DNA of 64,000 nt from Silene conica. Lineage: Eukaryota; Streptophyta; Magnoliopsida; Caryophyllales; Caryophyllaceae. The position numbers and the translations under genes were made by a program. The notes under the pieces are model-generated. The model had not been told where the DNA came from, did not search any database, and worked only from the letters and a program-made list of their open reading frames with translations. This document shows, piece after piece, positions 22,523 to 35,056 of this stretch. Positions within the stretch are counted from its first letter, which is position 1. The number at the start of each line of letters is the position of its first letter. Location of the stretch: contig CM055313.2 in the NCBI GenBank assembly GCA_029255685.2, positions 28,640,579-28,704,578 of the forward strand, written 5' to 3'.

Positions 22523-23085
22523 GCGTATTAAGGTATGCCTTAAGCTGGCCTCTAAGCTTAATACGTGAGCTTGTTGTCATATATGGGGATATGCCTTAAG
22601 CTGGCCTCTGAGCCCTATATGTGTATGGTTGTCGTGTCTGGGATATGCCTTAAGCTGGCCTCTGAGCCCAGACATGTTTGTTGTGATCGCGTTGGAACAT
22701 GCCTTAAGTTGGCCTCTGAGTCTGACGAGTAGAGCAGCTGCACAACGGGGCATTTAGGTCGTAACACCTCACCCGGAGTGCAGATGTTTGATGCTAGAAC
22801 ATGCCTTAAGCTGGCCTCTGAGTTTAGTATCTTGTGATGTGGTGAAGGGACATGCCTTGAGCTGGCCTCTGAGTCCATTACGTTTGGATGCTAGTCTATG
22901 CCTTAAGTTGGCCGCTGAGTCTAGTGTCTTGCTGATTGGCGGGTCCATGCCTTAAGTTGGCCTCTGAGTCTTTGCTTGCTGAATGTTTTGGTGTTTAGGT
23001 TATGTCTTAAGTTGACCGCTGAACCTTTAAACTTGCTGAATGTTTTGGTATATAGGTTATGTCTTAAGTTGACCGCTGAACCTTA
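22523..23085 (+). repeat. Hairpin array with constant 24-nt loop (C 5' LTR)
   Basis: Ten units of a shared loop, ATGCCTTAAG then (C/T)TGGCC(T/G)CTGAG, spaced about 50-100 bp. Each is framed by arms that differ between units but pair with each other. Examples: 22523-22532 with 22557-22566 (10 bp), 22578-22588 with 22613-22623 (11 bp), 22633-22642 with 22667-22676 (10 bp), 22690-22696 with 22721-22727 (7 bp), 22790-22798 with 22823-22831 (9 bp). Several pairs are G-T on DNA (G-U in RNA). The array is repeated in the 3' LTR at about 28190-28755. Confidence 0.85.
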
Positions 23086-23795
23086 TACTTGCTGAGTTTT
23101 ATCTGCTTGCCTAGAGTTGGTATAGAGTCAGATATGGATGTCGTTTTTGATATTTGATTTTGTGGTTATTCATCCAAGGCATTGGATGACTCTATGATCG
23201 GTTTCATAAATAGTTGGATTGAAAGACCCCGCGACTGGGTAACCAGTAGGGAAACCGGCTCTCCTTCCTAACGGTTTATGTAGTTGGGTTGAGAGCTATG
23301 CATTAGTATCGCATGATAGTATGAGAACAGTTGATGAGATGTTTATGCTTCACATGTTCATATATGTTGGAGTATTCTGTATTGCTTTATGTGTTATGTG
23401 TTGTCACAAAAGGTGGCTAGGAGAACTCTAGTCACTCCCCACTGATTGTGGCGTACATGTTTTCATGTATGTAGGTACATGCAGGTTGGATCGGGGTTCA
23501 CACGAGAGCTAGCGAGTGATGATCCTATCATCATATGACTTACACGTTTATCGTTTAGCTAGACTCTTAGTTTCTTTTGATACAGTTTTATTGGTGCCTG
23601 TAGGGATGTCCCATCCCAGGCTTTGTATTTATATTTTCGTTCATACTTAGAACTATTACTTATCTATTTCAGTTTCAGTTTCCGTTTCAGTTAAATTCTT
23701 CTCGCATGTTGTTTATCTTTAAAAAGTTTTAATTCCGCTGCATTTTTAGTACTTTTGTATGTTTATATTTCCGCTACCGCGAGGGGTTTTACAGT

Positions 23796-23807
23796 TGGTA
23801 TTAGAGC
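23796..23807 (+). other. Primer-binding site of C
   Basis: TGGTATTAGAGC, one base different from the common site, 2 nt after the LTR end. Confidence 0.85.
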
Positions 23808-26800
23808 ATTATTGCTCCCGACGCACTCATGTGACCCCCAACCTTAACTTGACCATATAATTGAATAATGAATGAGAGATGGGGTAGATATAAGGACTTA
23901 TATTGTAGTCTGTTTTGTGAATGCTCTTATAAAGCTAACGTGTTTGTTGATTGTCATTGACTTCACTTTTATATCTTTCGATCGACGAACCGTGGGCTTA
24001 TCCATTTGGCGGTGGAGATCGGAGTTTCTACCGAAGATAGAAGATTCGTGCTATTGTTGAAGAATGCTTCTGAACCTTGAAGATACTTCCCTTTCTTTGT
24101 GCATCACCTTCTTTGATAACTCTGGATACACATCCTTCTTCCAGGATATTTGTCTATCTTGCTTGAACAGATCTTCATATCTTTTCAGCTTAACCTTGTT
24201 GCTTGCTTTCTTAAGGTGCCCTCTAAGTAACCTTCCCTTTTATTGGATTTGGAGGAACTAGTCTTAGGATAACCGTAAGCTGTGTTATGAGAAATATTGT
24301 TATTTGAGGAATAACTTAAGAGGTATCGAGAGACTTGTTTTGGTGATCCAAGGGTCTAGTTGTCTATCCAATTGGGAGAGTAAAAGTGAGTGATAGGATA
24401 CTTGCTTGAAGGTTGAGTTGTATACTTAATATTCGGTGGAACCTAACCTTGAGAACCATGCTTAGATCGTGAAAGTTTGTGGATTGTAGAGTACTGTTAA
24501 GGAGTTAGATAAGATAATTGAGGATATAGAGCGACCTAGAAGAATAGGCTTAAGATGCTAATGAAAAAGAATAGATGGGTAAAGTGAGTTAGTGTCACTT
24601 GACTTAGGTGAGTGATTGAGTTGAGAAAGGTCCGTTGTTGAGGAATACGAATCATTCGCTATAATAGTGGAATACTCGAAGAGGTTGACTTAAGCTTAGA
24701 GGAAGTGAATCACTATATGACCCTAGGTTGCTTAATAAATCTTAGCGTTTATTTATTGAAAAACTTAAGAGAAATTTGAGGATACACCACCAGTATGTGG
24801 ATGGAAATAAGTGCTTTATTGAGAGATGGAAGTTCAGAAACTTGATGGTTAAAAATTGTTAATTGGTGGACAGTGAGGTAAGTAAAAAAAGTGGATATAG
24901 CATATAGGGGTGATAACCTGGAAGTGTTATTGAATTGTCATTTGTGGAACTAGCAGAGATGTGACATCTCAAACTTTTGGGGATAGGTAGCTGTAACGAT
25001 GATATTGTCTTAGGTCTGGAAGATTTGGGTGTATAAATCGTTCGAGGAATTTTTCGTGAGAACCGACAATTGGATGACCTGATTTGGGAAGTAAGAAGGG
25101 AGAACCCCATGAGAATAGTGAGAAACCCGCACCTTGGGAGATTTCCGTAATCGTTTCTTTCATATCGCTTCTCTCCTTTCCTCTCCTTTGCTTCTCCTTC
25201 TGATCTTGGCTTCAATTTTATTGGAGTCCATAGCCTAAAGTTCCTTACCTTGTCATCTTGTTGTCCCTTGAGCCGTCTTCTGTTTGTCTCTCTCGAGACC
25301 TGTGTCGTGTTTATCCCTGAAGTTCGCATCTCATCTCCTTTTCTGTGAGATTTGTTCCTTTTCATTTAGAATAGTCGTGAGATCGACCTGTTATTGAGGT
25401 AGAGATACATGCCTTGAGGAATGCTTGGTTCTGCGTTGTCAGGATTTGGTTGAGAGAGTTGGTGAGAATAATGTTCGGGTGATGTTGGACAGTGTGCCGT
25501 CTTGAGAGTCCATGTTAGATGGATCGGTGTGTAAGTGATAATTGTAGATTTGGAAGTACCATTTGAGGATTGGAATAGGATGCTTAGAGTTATAGGTGAA
25601 TTTAGAGGAATGTGCCTTAGATAGTGATGATGTGGTCAAATGGATGAGTGAGGTAAGTTAGTGCTACTTGATCTTGAAGAATTGCTTAATCGCAGGAAGG
25701 ATCACTTACTTGAGGAACGAGAGTTATTAGTAACTGTGTGAGAATATTGAGACATTTACGAGTTATTAGTAACTGTGTGAGAATATTGAGACATTTACAA
25801 GTAGACTTATAGAGCTGACTGAGTGTTGACCGTGAATTACTTATGGAACCTCGACATTTACCTATTGATGTACTTACAGGTAACCGTTGATGTTTGAGGT
25901 AATCGTAGAGTGGAAATTTGAAACTTATAAGTGTTCATAAATATCAATTGAGGAACCTCTAAATGTGAATGCCTAAACCTTATGGGAACCGTAGGAGTAA
26001 AAGTGGTTACTTCCTTGGAACTTTTCTTGGGATGTAGATTGTTGGTAAGTGGTTAAAAACAAGAGGATTTAAGAGTTGTTACCTTAGTAAGGTCTTGATT
26101 TGAATGATCATTGTGGTAATAAAATTTGGGAATTTAGGATGTCGAACATTGTGGAATAGGTTAGCTAGGATCGAACTGTTAAAAGTTAAGGTTATAGGAT
26201 GATGAATGCCATATTTTGGTTTTCGAGGTTCGGTGTCATGGTAATAGAATTCTGGTTTGAAGTGCTGAGAGTGTGTGAACCTTGGTCTGGAGTATGTGTA
26301 TTAGGCTTCCACCTTGAGTGAGAGATCCTTAACCGTGGTTGAACGGATTTTAGTGTGAACTAAGTGAGAGTTTTGGAAACCTTCTTGTTGAGTAATACCT
26401 TGTTCGATGGATGACATAATGGTAAGAGGGATCGTGAAACCATTGAGAGTCTAGAGATCACTTGAATTGTCCTTCTTGGGATATATTGGGAATCGTTGTG
26501 ACGGTGCTTGGATTATGGATCGAGTGGTTAGTGACCCCATGTTTAGCAAGAGTTACCGTTTTTCTTGACCTCTAACCTGGTTGTTTCATTTCTTCGATCC
26601 TTCTTCGTGTGTTCTGAGAGCTGTGAAACTAGAAACTCTCAATCCTTCGTGTCGAAAGTAATCTCTATGATCGTTTCTACGCTCCCGGTGACTGTTTTTG
26701 GAATTTGTTCACTATTGTTAACCCTAAAAGTTGTAATTTTTGGAAAATCTTAATTGTTTTGAGGATTTGGAAACTGCTCCCTCTTTTGTTGAAAGTAAAT

Positions 26801-27070
26801 AAAAGTCGATTTTGAAGAATACTTGATTTTAAAGAGCAGAACGTTTTACAACTTTGATGGATTTCAGCGTTGGTTGGCACTGGAACGTGTTATTGGAGAC
26901 GTCTGATAACCTGTGCCGTGTTTATCAACACCGAAGCGATCTAAATTTCGAACTTTTAATGATTTAATTTTGGGACTGTCTAAGATTTGGAATATCGGAC
27001 TCTTGAATACGTAACGAGAATCCCAATGTCCACTGATAGAGACTTGTACCTTAAAAACTTACCTAGAAAG
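23808..27070 (+). other. C internal region, noncoding
   Basis: No gag, protease, integrase or reverse transcriptase frame. The first 150 bp and the last few hundred bp resemble the interior of B. Contains an exact tandem duplication of 39 bp at 25721-25759 and 25760-25798. Confidence 0.8.
25721..25798. repeat. Exact 39-bp tandem duplication
   Basis: Two adjacent identical copies beginning GAGTTATTAGTAACTGTG inside the C interior. Their identity indicates a recent event. Confidence 0.95.
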
Positions 27071-29458
27071 ATATTTGTTGTGTTTCTAGCACGGACTTGG
27101 GCAAAAGGAGTAGCTTGGAGTCGGATTCATGTTGGTTTAAGAAGTTATAAGGTGACGATTATGAGAAACTCGGCCTTTTTGTTAAAATAGCAAGTTTTGT
27201 TGTGTTCTTGTTATTGTTTCTGATTTTGTTCAAGGATGATGATTAATGGACTTAGTAACATGTTTAGGAATTTTCTTACTTGTTGAATTCATGCCTTGTT
27301 GATGTTTCACATGCTCTTATGTTATTTTCAGAAATTTCATGCTTAAGACGAATACTTTATATAATCATTTTGAGGATTGTTATGGGTTTAATTGCTGATA
27401 GCTAGATGTATTGGATGAATTGAAATAATGGGTAATCATCTATTGTAATGATCTTGGAAGTTCCGTATAGAATTGTGGAAGTATTGACATTGCTGGAAAA
27501 ATGCGTTTTCCGAATAGGCTCTCTGAGCCGGTCGACCGACCGGCCGCCGGTCGACTGGCTGAGGGTGTTTCTTGTGGTTTTTGCGAAAGTCTGAGATTTG
27601 TAGGATTAGGAAGCCCAGCCGGCAGACCGGCCGCCTGCCAGCCGGCTGGGAGTGCATTGTAGTCTTTTGCGTGTTTTTGAGAAATAGAGTTTGGAATGCC
27701 AGCCGGTGGGCCGACTGCCTGCCAACCAGATGGTAGCCTCATTGTGGGATTTTTGTAAATTAAGGGAAGTGGGTTCCCAGCCGGTAGGCCGGCTGCCTGC
27801 CGACCGGCTGGGAGTCCTTTGTTGTTGTTTTGTTTTAAAGAAGGGAGGCTGAGTTGGATCACCAGCCGGTAGGCCGGCAGCCTGCCGACCGGCTGGGGAT
27901 CCCTGTAGCATATTTTTATTTCGAATTCGTAATTCGTTCGTAACTTTTAAACGGTTAATCGGTTTTGATTGAAACTCGTTCCTTGTATCTTTGATATGTA
28001 TTTGAGCTCCCCGGAGGATGGACGACACTTTATTGGGTTCGGGAATGGAGAGAGGATAGAGACCCCCCGGTCGGGTAACCGAAAGGGAAACCGGCTCTCC
28101 CTCAACTTAGTTCCCGGGGTCAATTAAGTGTTGATTAGAAATGTAAAAGTTTAGAACTGTAGATTAGTCTCTAGATTTGGATGATATTGTTTTGATGCGT
28201 ATTAAGGTATGCCTTAAGCTGGCCTCTGAGCTTAATACGTGAGCTTGTTGTCATATATGGGGATATGCCTTAAGCTGGCCTCTGAGCCCTATATGTGTAT
28301 GGTTGTCGTGTCTGGGATATGCCTTAAGCTGGCCTCTGAGCCCAGACATGTTTGTTGTGATCGCGTTGGAACATGCCTTAAGTTGGCCTCTGAGTCTGAC
28401 GAGTATAGCAGCTGCACAACGGGGCATTTAGGTCGTAACACCTCACCCGGAGTGCAGATGTTTGATGCTAGAACATGCCTTAAGCTGGCCTCTGAGTTTA
28501 GTATCTTGTGATGTGGTGAAGGGACATGCCTTAAGCTGGCCTCTGAGTCCTTTACTTTTGGATGCTAATCTATGCCTTAAGTTGGTCGCAGAGTCTAGTG
28601 TCTGTGAGTCCATGCCTTAAGTTGGCCTGTGAGTCCTTGCTTGCTGAATGTTTTGGTGTTTAGGTTATGTCTTAAGTTGACCGCTGAACCTTTACACTTG
28701 CTGAATGTTTTGGTATATAGGTTATGTCTTAAGTTGACCGCTGAACCTTATACTTGCTGAGTTTTATCTGCTTGCCTAGAGTTGGTATAGAGTCAGATAT
28801 GGATGTCGTTTTTGATATTTGATTTTGTGGTTATTCATCCAAGGCATTGGATGACTCTATGATCGGTTTCATAAATAGTTGGATTGAAAGACCCCCCGAC
28901 TAGGTAACCTGTAGGGAAACCGGCTCTCCTTCCTAACGGTTTATGAAGTTGGGTTGAGAGCTATGCATTAGTATCGCATGATAGTATGAGAACAGTTGAT
29001 GAGATTTTTATGCTTCACATGTTTATATATGTTGGAGTATTCTGTATTGCTTTATGTGTTACGTGTTGTCACAAAAGGTGGCTAGGAGAACTCTAGTCAC
29101 TCCCCACTGATTGTGGCGTACATGTTTTCATGTATGTAGGAACATACAGGTTGGATCGGGGTTCACACGAGAGCTAGCGAGTGATGATCCTATCATCATA
29201 TGACTTACACGTTTATCGTTTAGCTAGACTCTTAGTTTCTTTTGATACAGTTTTGTTGGTGCCTGTAGGGATGTCCCATCCCAGGCTTTGTATTTATATT
29301 TTCGTTCATACTTAGAACGGTTACTTATGTATTTCAGTTTCAGTTTCCGTTTCAGTTAAATTCTTCTTGCATGTTGTTTATCTTTAAAAAGTTTTATTTC
29401 CGCTGCATTTTTAGTACTTTTGTATGTTTATATTTCCGCTTCCGCGAGGGGTTTTACA
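27071..29458 (+). repeat. 3' LTR of C (partial)
   Basis: Matches the 5' LTR from 21416 to its end, including the GC palindromes and the hairpin array. It ends GGTTTTACA before TSD atctc. Confidence 0.9.
28190..28755 (+). repeat. Hairpin array with constant 24-nt loop (C 3' LTR copy)
   Basis: Second copy of the 22523-23085 array. In the sixth unit the right arm reads TCCTTTAC and pairs over 8 bp with GGTGAAGG-type bases on the left. The 5' LTR copy has one unpaired position there. Confidence 0.8.
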
Positions 29459-31159
29459 ATCTCCACACCAATCACAAGACCCATTAACTCCGCACCAATC
29501 ACAAGACCCATTAACTCAGCACCAATCATAAGACCCATTATCTCCGCACCAATCACAAGACCCATTTTCCATCACTTCATATCGTATCTCAGAATTATAT
29601 AACCAAATAACACAATATATCAATCATATGATAATATAAAATAAACATGGTTATCATCAAATAACAAACAGATTACTCATCATTATGTACACATTATTTC
29701 CCCTACCTCAACTGGCGGAACAGAAATGACAACCACTCAGCAGCTAGAACTGTTCCACGCGGAAACCGTCACCTAAACATATAATATTTAACAATTACTA
29801 AATATAGTAACTTACTAAATTTGGAAAGTTTCCGAAATAGAAACTTCCCGAGATAGAAACTTACACAAAAAAAACAAAACTTAAACTACAAGAACCTATA
29901 CTAATATAATACTAACACTACTAAATATAATAATAATAATAAATATAATAATAATAACAACAAAACCCATAATAAACAAAACACGCTCAACCTCGCGAAA
30001 ACACTCACGACCCGCGAACACCCACGTCCAACTCACGTTTTCGTCCATTCCTGCCGGCAACCACCACCCATGACACTTACCCCGGCCTGTCGCCCACCAC
30101 CGACACCCCGAGGTGGGTCGCCTCTAGCTGGCGTGTCCAACCACGGCCCCACTCAGACCTAGTTCGTCACCCACCGTCGCAGCCACGGCTGATCCTTACA
30201 CTGGTAACTACCACACGCAACCCAGGCATCACCCGGAACCACCATGGTCATCACCCCGCCATCGGACCCATAGACACCAAGGTACCATCGCAATCCACTA
30301 ACCGTGACAGACAAAAGACCCATTAGGGTTTGTTTGATTTTTACGCTTCCCTCAGACTACCACAACCACCAGCGACACCCCAAACCGAAACCCCTGCACT
30401 CGTCCTCACCCTTATGACCAACCCTAGCCACCACAACGACTCAACCCTAGCGACAACACTACAACGACAGCAACAACGTAAAACTGAAACGAAAGTCGAA
30501 CGCTTACCTTACTCGCATGAGATGGCTTGTAACGCCCCTGAAACCGCCAACACCGCCTCTCTCTCACTCTCATCTCGTTCCGCGTGCTGCCGTTGCCAAC
30601 GTGTGACGGTAGGTTGAGCAATAAATATTAGGGTTTTTTGAGTGGTGTAGGCGTAAACGTTTTTGGTAGTATAAGGGTAGGATTTGTATCAGAAGTTGGG
30701 TCACGTAAAAGGCCCAACACTACTATAAACTTTACGTAATCGACTTCCGGTACAACCTCCGTCTTAATTACTACGAACCAACCTCAACGCGATGTATAAA
30801 TATAATATAACACGTAATAGAACTTATAATATTATCTCGAGTTCACTTATAATATAAGTCTCGAGTTAACTTATAATATAAGTCTCGGGTTAACTTATAA
30901 TATCACAACCCGAATCTAAAAAAAATGAAGTATATAACATATTCGATAAATTAATTATCGAATATTAATATTCAAATACGATCAATACATCAATATAACA
31001 ATAAATATTATAATGAAGTATTACACCAATAATATATAATATAATATATAATATATAAACACGCATTCGATAACTTAATTATCGAATATAAATAATCACA
31101 TATTATCAACACCTTAATAACCATATAAATTAATTACCGATAAAATGCGGGGTATTACA
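29459..31159 (-). repeat. 3' LTR of element D, third piece
   Basis: Continues the tandem array (to about 29567), then AT-rich and GC-rich LTR sequence. It ends in sense orientation with TGTAATACCCCG at 31148-31159, next to a polypurine tract (31160-31170). Total D LTR without insertions is about 2.15 kb. A proline/threonine-rich frame at 30330-30617 lies within the LTR and is not regarded as a gene. Confidence 0.8.
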
Positions 31160-32273
31160 GTCTTCCCCCCTTAAAATGAACTTCGTCCCGAAGTTCACCA
31201 TCCCATGACTAACAAGCTGGTACTAAGCACATAACGAACACAAAATATAGCACCATACCACATCTCAATTACTCTTAAACACGGAATGTTACATTCTACC
31301 CTCGTAAAAAAAAAAACTTTGTCCCCAAAGTTCGACGTATACTTAAATTAAAGGGGTACTTCATGGAACGCGATAAAATGTATAACAGAAATAATCAAGA
31401 TTATCAAGTATATTCAAACAATCACGATGCATAAATCAAAAGATTTTACAATCCTATCCTCCTTAAAACATGGTTACGTCCCCGTAACCCCATTATAAGA
31501 ATTCCAGCACATTACCCCGTTTTACGCATGACTCTACCACATAAAATCTTACTCTAAGTAGCCAAGTATTGTATTATCATCGTCGAACCTAAGACCCAAG
31601 ACAAGGGGTGAGTGAACTGGCGAGATGAAACCGCGAATCAATACTTCATCTCAAAATCGATTTCAAACTCATATACAACTCAATAACCAAGGTCACAATG
31701 GACCGTAACACAATACCGCACAACGGCCAAATAACTCATAACTCAGTACCAATGACCAATTCTCATCTCGATTTCCATATCAATATCATCAAATATTCCA
31801 TTAAAGAAACTGCTCAACACTTAGAGAGTAGAACTCTAAGCTACTCACTCACAAGTCAAGACCAAAGAATGCGACAACTTGATAAAACTAAACTGCAATC
31901 TCAATCTCAATACAACATCATTATGCATACACAACTAATCAATTAACAAAAGTTTATCCATCTCACAATTCAACCCGTCTCACAAACAAAAGGAGTATCT
32001 TATCAATCGGAAATATTAACTACCAAAATAAAGGAACAATTACTAATTTCAGCGCAAAGAAGTACTCGTACGAAACCCATAGAAATTATTATGCAAACAT
32101 ATATAACCTCGAGCAAAACAAGAGTACAAAGATCAGTAGAAATCGTGTTACGCAGTAAAGCAAAATCGGGGTAGTTAACACTTACATACCTTTGAGATTT
32201 ATCACAAATTTAATATATTTTCAACAATGTAAACAATCAAGAAGCTCATAGTTCATACTTGGCAATTTAAAAT
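31160..32273 (-). mobile_element. Element D, 3' internal part
   Basis: Internal sequence of a minus-strand relative of A, continued at 63321 after insertion A. It contains the three hairpin-plus-polypurine modules also found in A: 31178-31196 (GAACTTCG arms), 31315-31332 (AACTTTG arms) and 31472-31489 (GGTTACG arms). No coding frame. The 5' LTR of D lies beyond the right edge of the window. Confidence 0.8.
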
Positions 32274-33119
32274 GGTAATACCCCGTATGTTAACCTCGGT
32301 TAACGGTAGTCAAACGATGTTTTATACACATATTTCAAACGGAGTGTTTATAAAGTATTTCAAACTGTTATTGTTTTATAAATCGTATTTCTACGATTAT
32401 TTCTTATTTCATAATATTTTATAATTTATAATTATTTTACATTTGATGATTATTTCATAAAATGACATTTGATTTGTATTTCTTTAAATTTAATAATATA
32501 TTTACAAGTGAATATATATTTCCAATTTTATATTTATTTTTTATCTATACTTAAACTCTTTTTTTTTAATTAAGTCGTAATTGTATTTAAATCCTGATTG
32601 TTTTATATATTCTTATGTAATTGCTAGTATTATAATATTGCTATAATTTATATTATACGGACCGAAATATTACCGTGCTAATAATTTTATATTAGTGTAA
32701 TTAATTTAATTAGTATAATTATATGTACTCGTTAATTTTAATTTCCGGGTTGAGAACGGATTATAGATGTCGGGTGTCTCGAGATGCGTGATGGGCCGAG
32801 TAAGTAAAGTGTTGGGCTCGGTTTCTGAGTTAAGAAACCGAGTAACCCCACCTTACCCTAAATCACCTCGACATAACACATCCCTTCCTCCCACAATTCT
32901 CCTTCATCGACAAAATCAACCAACAAAAAAAAACCCTAATTCACCACCTACTTCCCATATTCACACACACACACACACGTCTGAAGCCTCTCGCTGTTTC
33001 CAGCGACGTCTTTATCGAGTTGGTCATCCTCAACATCGTAAGTTCCTACGCTTTTGTTCCCGTCTATCACATGTTTTCTGAGTTGTGTTTAAGGTTTGGG
33101 TTAGAAGGGATGTAAGGGA
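32274..33119 (+). repeat. A LTR1, left piece
   Basis: Aligns to 46059-46914 of LTR2. The first base of the terminal TG is altered here. It ends at the E3 target duplication aggga (33115-33119). Includes a short (CA)n run of about 8 units near 32961-32977. Confidence 0.9.
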
Positions 33120-34263
33120 TGTTAGATTCATATACCTAATTAGTCATACTATTTTATTTATCTTTATAAATAGAAGATCTTATGCATGCTTAACAAAATG
33201 TGTCGAGATATAAGAGAAATATTAGCTCCCTTACATTGATAATCTCGGCTATTTTAGGGCACAAGTGAAGTCACCTTCTTCACTTGTTCTTGAGCTTAAA
33301 ACACGGATGATCCTCCTTGAACCTTCAAAGAGATGATGGCCTCCAAGAGATGAACACCAAGACACACTAACTCTCAATGTTTGTATGTTATTTTGCTAGA
33401 ATGAACACACAAAATTACTAGATAGAAGGAGGTACACGGCTAGGGTTTTGTAAGAAAGGAATTATTTTTCTTTCTTTTCTTTTGTTCTCACTTAACAACC
33501 AAAACCCTAAAAATTGTATGAATGAATGAGTAAGGAACAAAACTCTCTCTTTTGTTGCCTCTTTTGGTTCGGCCGAGAGGGAGGTGAGAGTGCCCAATGG
33601 GTTGGCTCTCAAACCTCTCAAATGTCCCAAGCATGCCTCAAGGAATAAATGCTTTGTCCTCCTAATGTTCCTATTACATCCAATGTAATATTGTAAATGT
33701 ATGTGTGTGTATGAGGGACATATCACACGGTCCACATGACCAAAACAAATCCAATCCGTGACATTAGTTAGGACAATATAATTTACGTAGCTTAACATTT
33801 TTAAACTCTTTATCGTAAATTAATAATTAAATAATTACATATAGTTATTTAATCGCATTTCATAGCTACAACAATTGTAGTTAATTCATTCATCAACTTT
33901 ATGTTTCATAAACATGTAAATTTTAGTAATAATATTTCAATCACTAAAATGATTTATAATCTTATTATAAATTATCTCCTTATTTTATTCATAATCTAGA
34001 AATGAATCAACTCGTATCAATATACAGTTGTTACATTTAATATTGAGATAGCTGTCCTAAAGGTGTGACCTAAAGGGATCAACTGGTCACCACCGTCATT
34101 ACGACAGTAATGTCAAACTCTAGCAAGCCAATCATTACCGATTAATGTTGACCAGTTGACTTATGATAAGAATCATCCCATGAATATTCTTTCATAGAGA
34201 TTTGTCAATTTAATTAACATAATTGACGTGATCACATTATTGTCGAGGACACTTACTCCAACA
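33120..34263 (-). repeat. 3' LTR of E3
   Basis: TGTTAGATTCAT...CTCCAACA on the plus strand, 1144 bp. Contains the 11-bp inverted pair TCAACTGGTCA (34079-34089) with TGACCAGTTGA (34149-34159). Confidence 0.95.
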
Positions 34264-35056
34264 ATCTCCCACTTGTCCTCACAAGTGTGGATCACCGATT
34301 CTCTTGTTCTATTACATTATCTCCCACTCAATGCAAGGTGTCTTGCAGGTCGTACTTGCACGTGATCAAATCAATAGTGGTTTTTCTCGATATGGAGTGT
34401 AACTGATAGACCGGAATTATCTACCATAGATAGTCTCCGAGCGTGGCCACGCATTTCCAGTTCACTACTCCTCGAGTGGCCTTGAGATATAAGATAACCC
34501 TGACAAGGGGCAGAACAATTTCTTTCCAACTGTTCTCCTTGGCCAACATCATCCATTGTGACCCAACATATATCCATTTGACCCCTTTTACGGAAGATCG
34601 TAGAATATAAATCAAAGTCATTCTGAATAACGTCACCTCTAGAGCAACCAGTCTCTAGTCAAAGAATCGACTCATAAGAATATATATAGCAGCTCTTGCC
34701 ACGACCAGGCTCCATTGAATTCTAAAGAACTCTATAAGCGGTCACTGCCCGACACAATTGTACTTTACAGTTTGTCTATATGATCGACTAGTCATCCCTT
34801 ATGACTCTATGGTGTAAGAACTCACAATCAATCGCATCATAATCTAGTCACTTCGAGACGTCACCTCATATAAGTGACTAGGGGCAATACTAAGTTAATC
34901 CAGTTCACTTGTACAGGGTTCAACAATTGTCCTACAATCCTGTCGGATTTAACAAAGTATATAAAATAAACAAGTTGTATAAAACTTTAAATGATGAACG
35001 AGATTATCTTATATGAACGTAAAAACAACATTTTTCATTTCATATCGCATAATCGG
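34264..35056 (-). other. E3 3' noncoding region and polypurine tracts
   Basis: Between the pol stop and the LTR. Two GTGGGAGAT motifs (reverse of 34264-34272 and 34319-34327) and the palindrome GCGTGGCCACGC (34441-34452) are shared with E2 at similar distances from the LTR. The motif touching the LTR is the polypurine tract. Confidence 0.8.

Larger units (their letters stand above)
20832..23793 (+). repeat. 5' LTR of C
   Basis: TGTAACATCCC...GGTTTTACA, 2962 bp. In order it carries: GC-rich palindrome repeats (about 21868-22225), a GNRA-type hairpin module (22386-22430), an array of ten conserved-loop hairpins (22523 to about 23085), a second GNRA-type module (23224-23265) and a block (about 23408-23465) conserved in B. 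Confidence 0.9.
20832..29458 (+). mobile_element. Element C, LTR element without pol (Ty3/Gypsy Tekay-like)
   Basis: Flanked by TSD atctc (20827-20831 and 29459-29463). It has a 2962-bp 5' LTR starting TGTAACATCCC, a near-standard primer site, and about 3.3 kb of internal sequence with no gag or pol frame. The 3' LTR copy matches the 5' LTR from 21416 onward. The element is broken (few breaks visible) and non-autonomous. Very long LTRs beginning TGTAACACCC are typical of Tekay/Del chromoviruses; with no protein this stays an inference. It is a relative of B. LTR copies differ by a percent or two by eye. Confidence 0.85.

Noticed and set aside
22523-23085. CRISPR-like reading of the regular repeat-spacer pattern
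   Set aside because: Plant nuclear LTR context, the spacer arms pair with each other, and no cas genes are present.
24859-25365. 168-codon antisense frame in the C interior
   Set aside because: Basic, low-complexity composition, antisense to the element, no gag or pol features, and no counterpart in B.
28239-28511. Frame with repeated CLKLASE units
   Set aside because: Translation of the C hairpin array, in which the constant loop yields CLKLASE. The 5' LTR copy has no matching long frame on this strand.
30330-30617. Proline/threonine-rich 95-codon frame
   Set aside because: Lies inside the D LTR and has no domain or conserved counterpart in the A LTRs.
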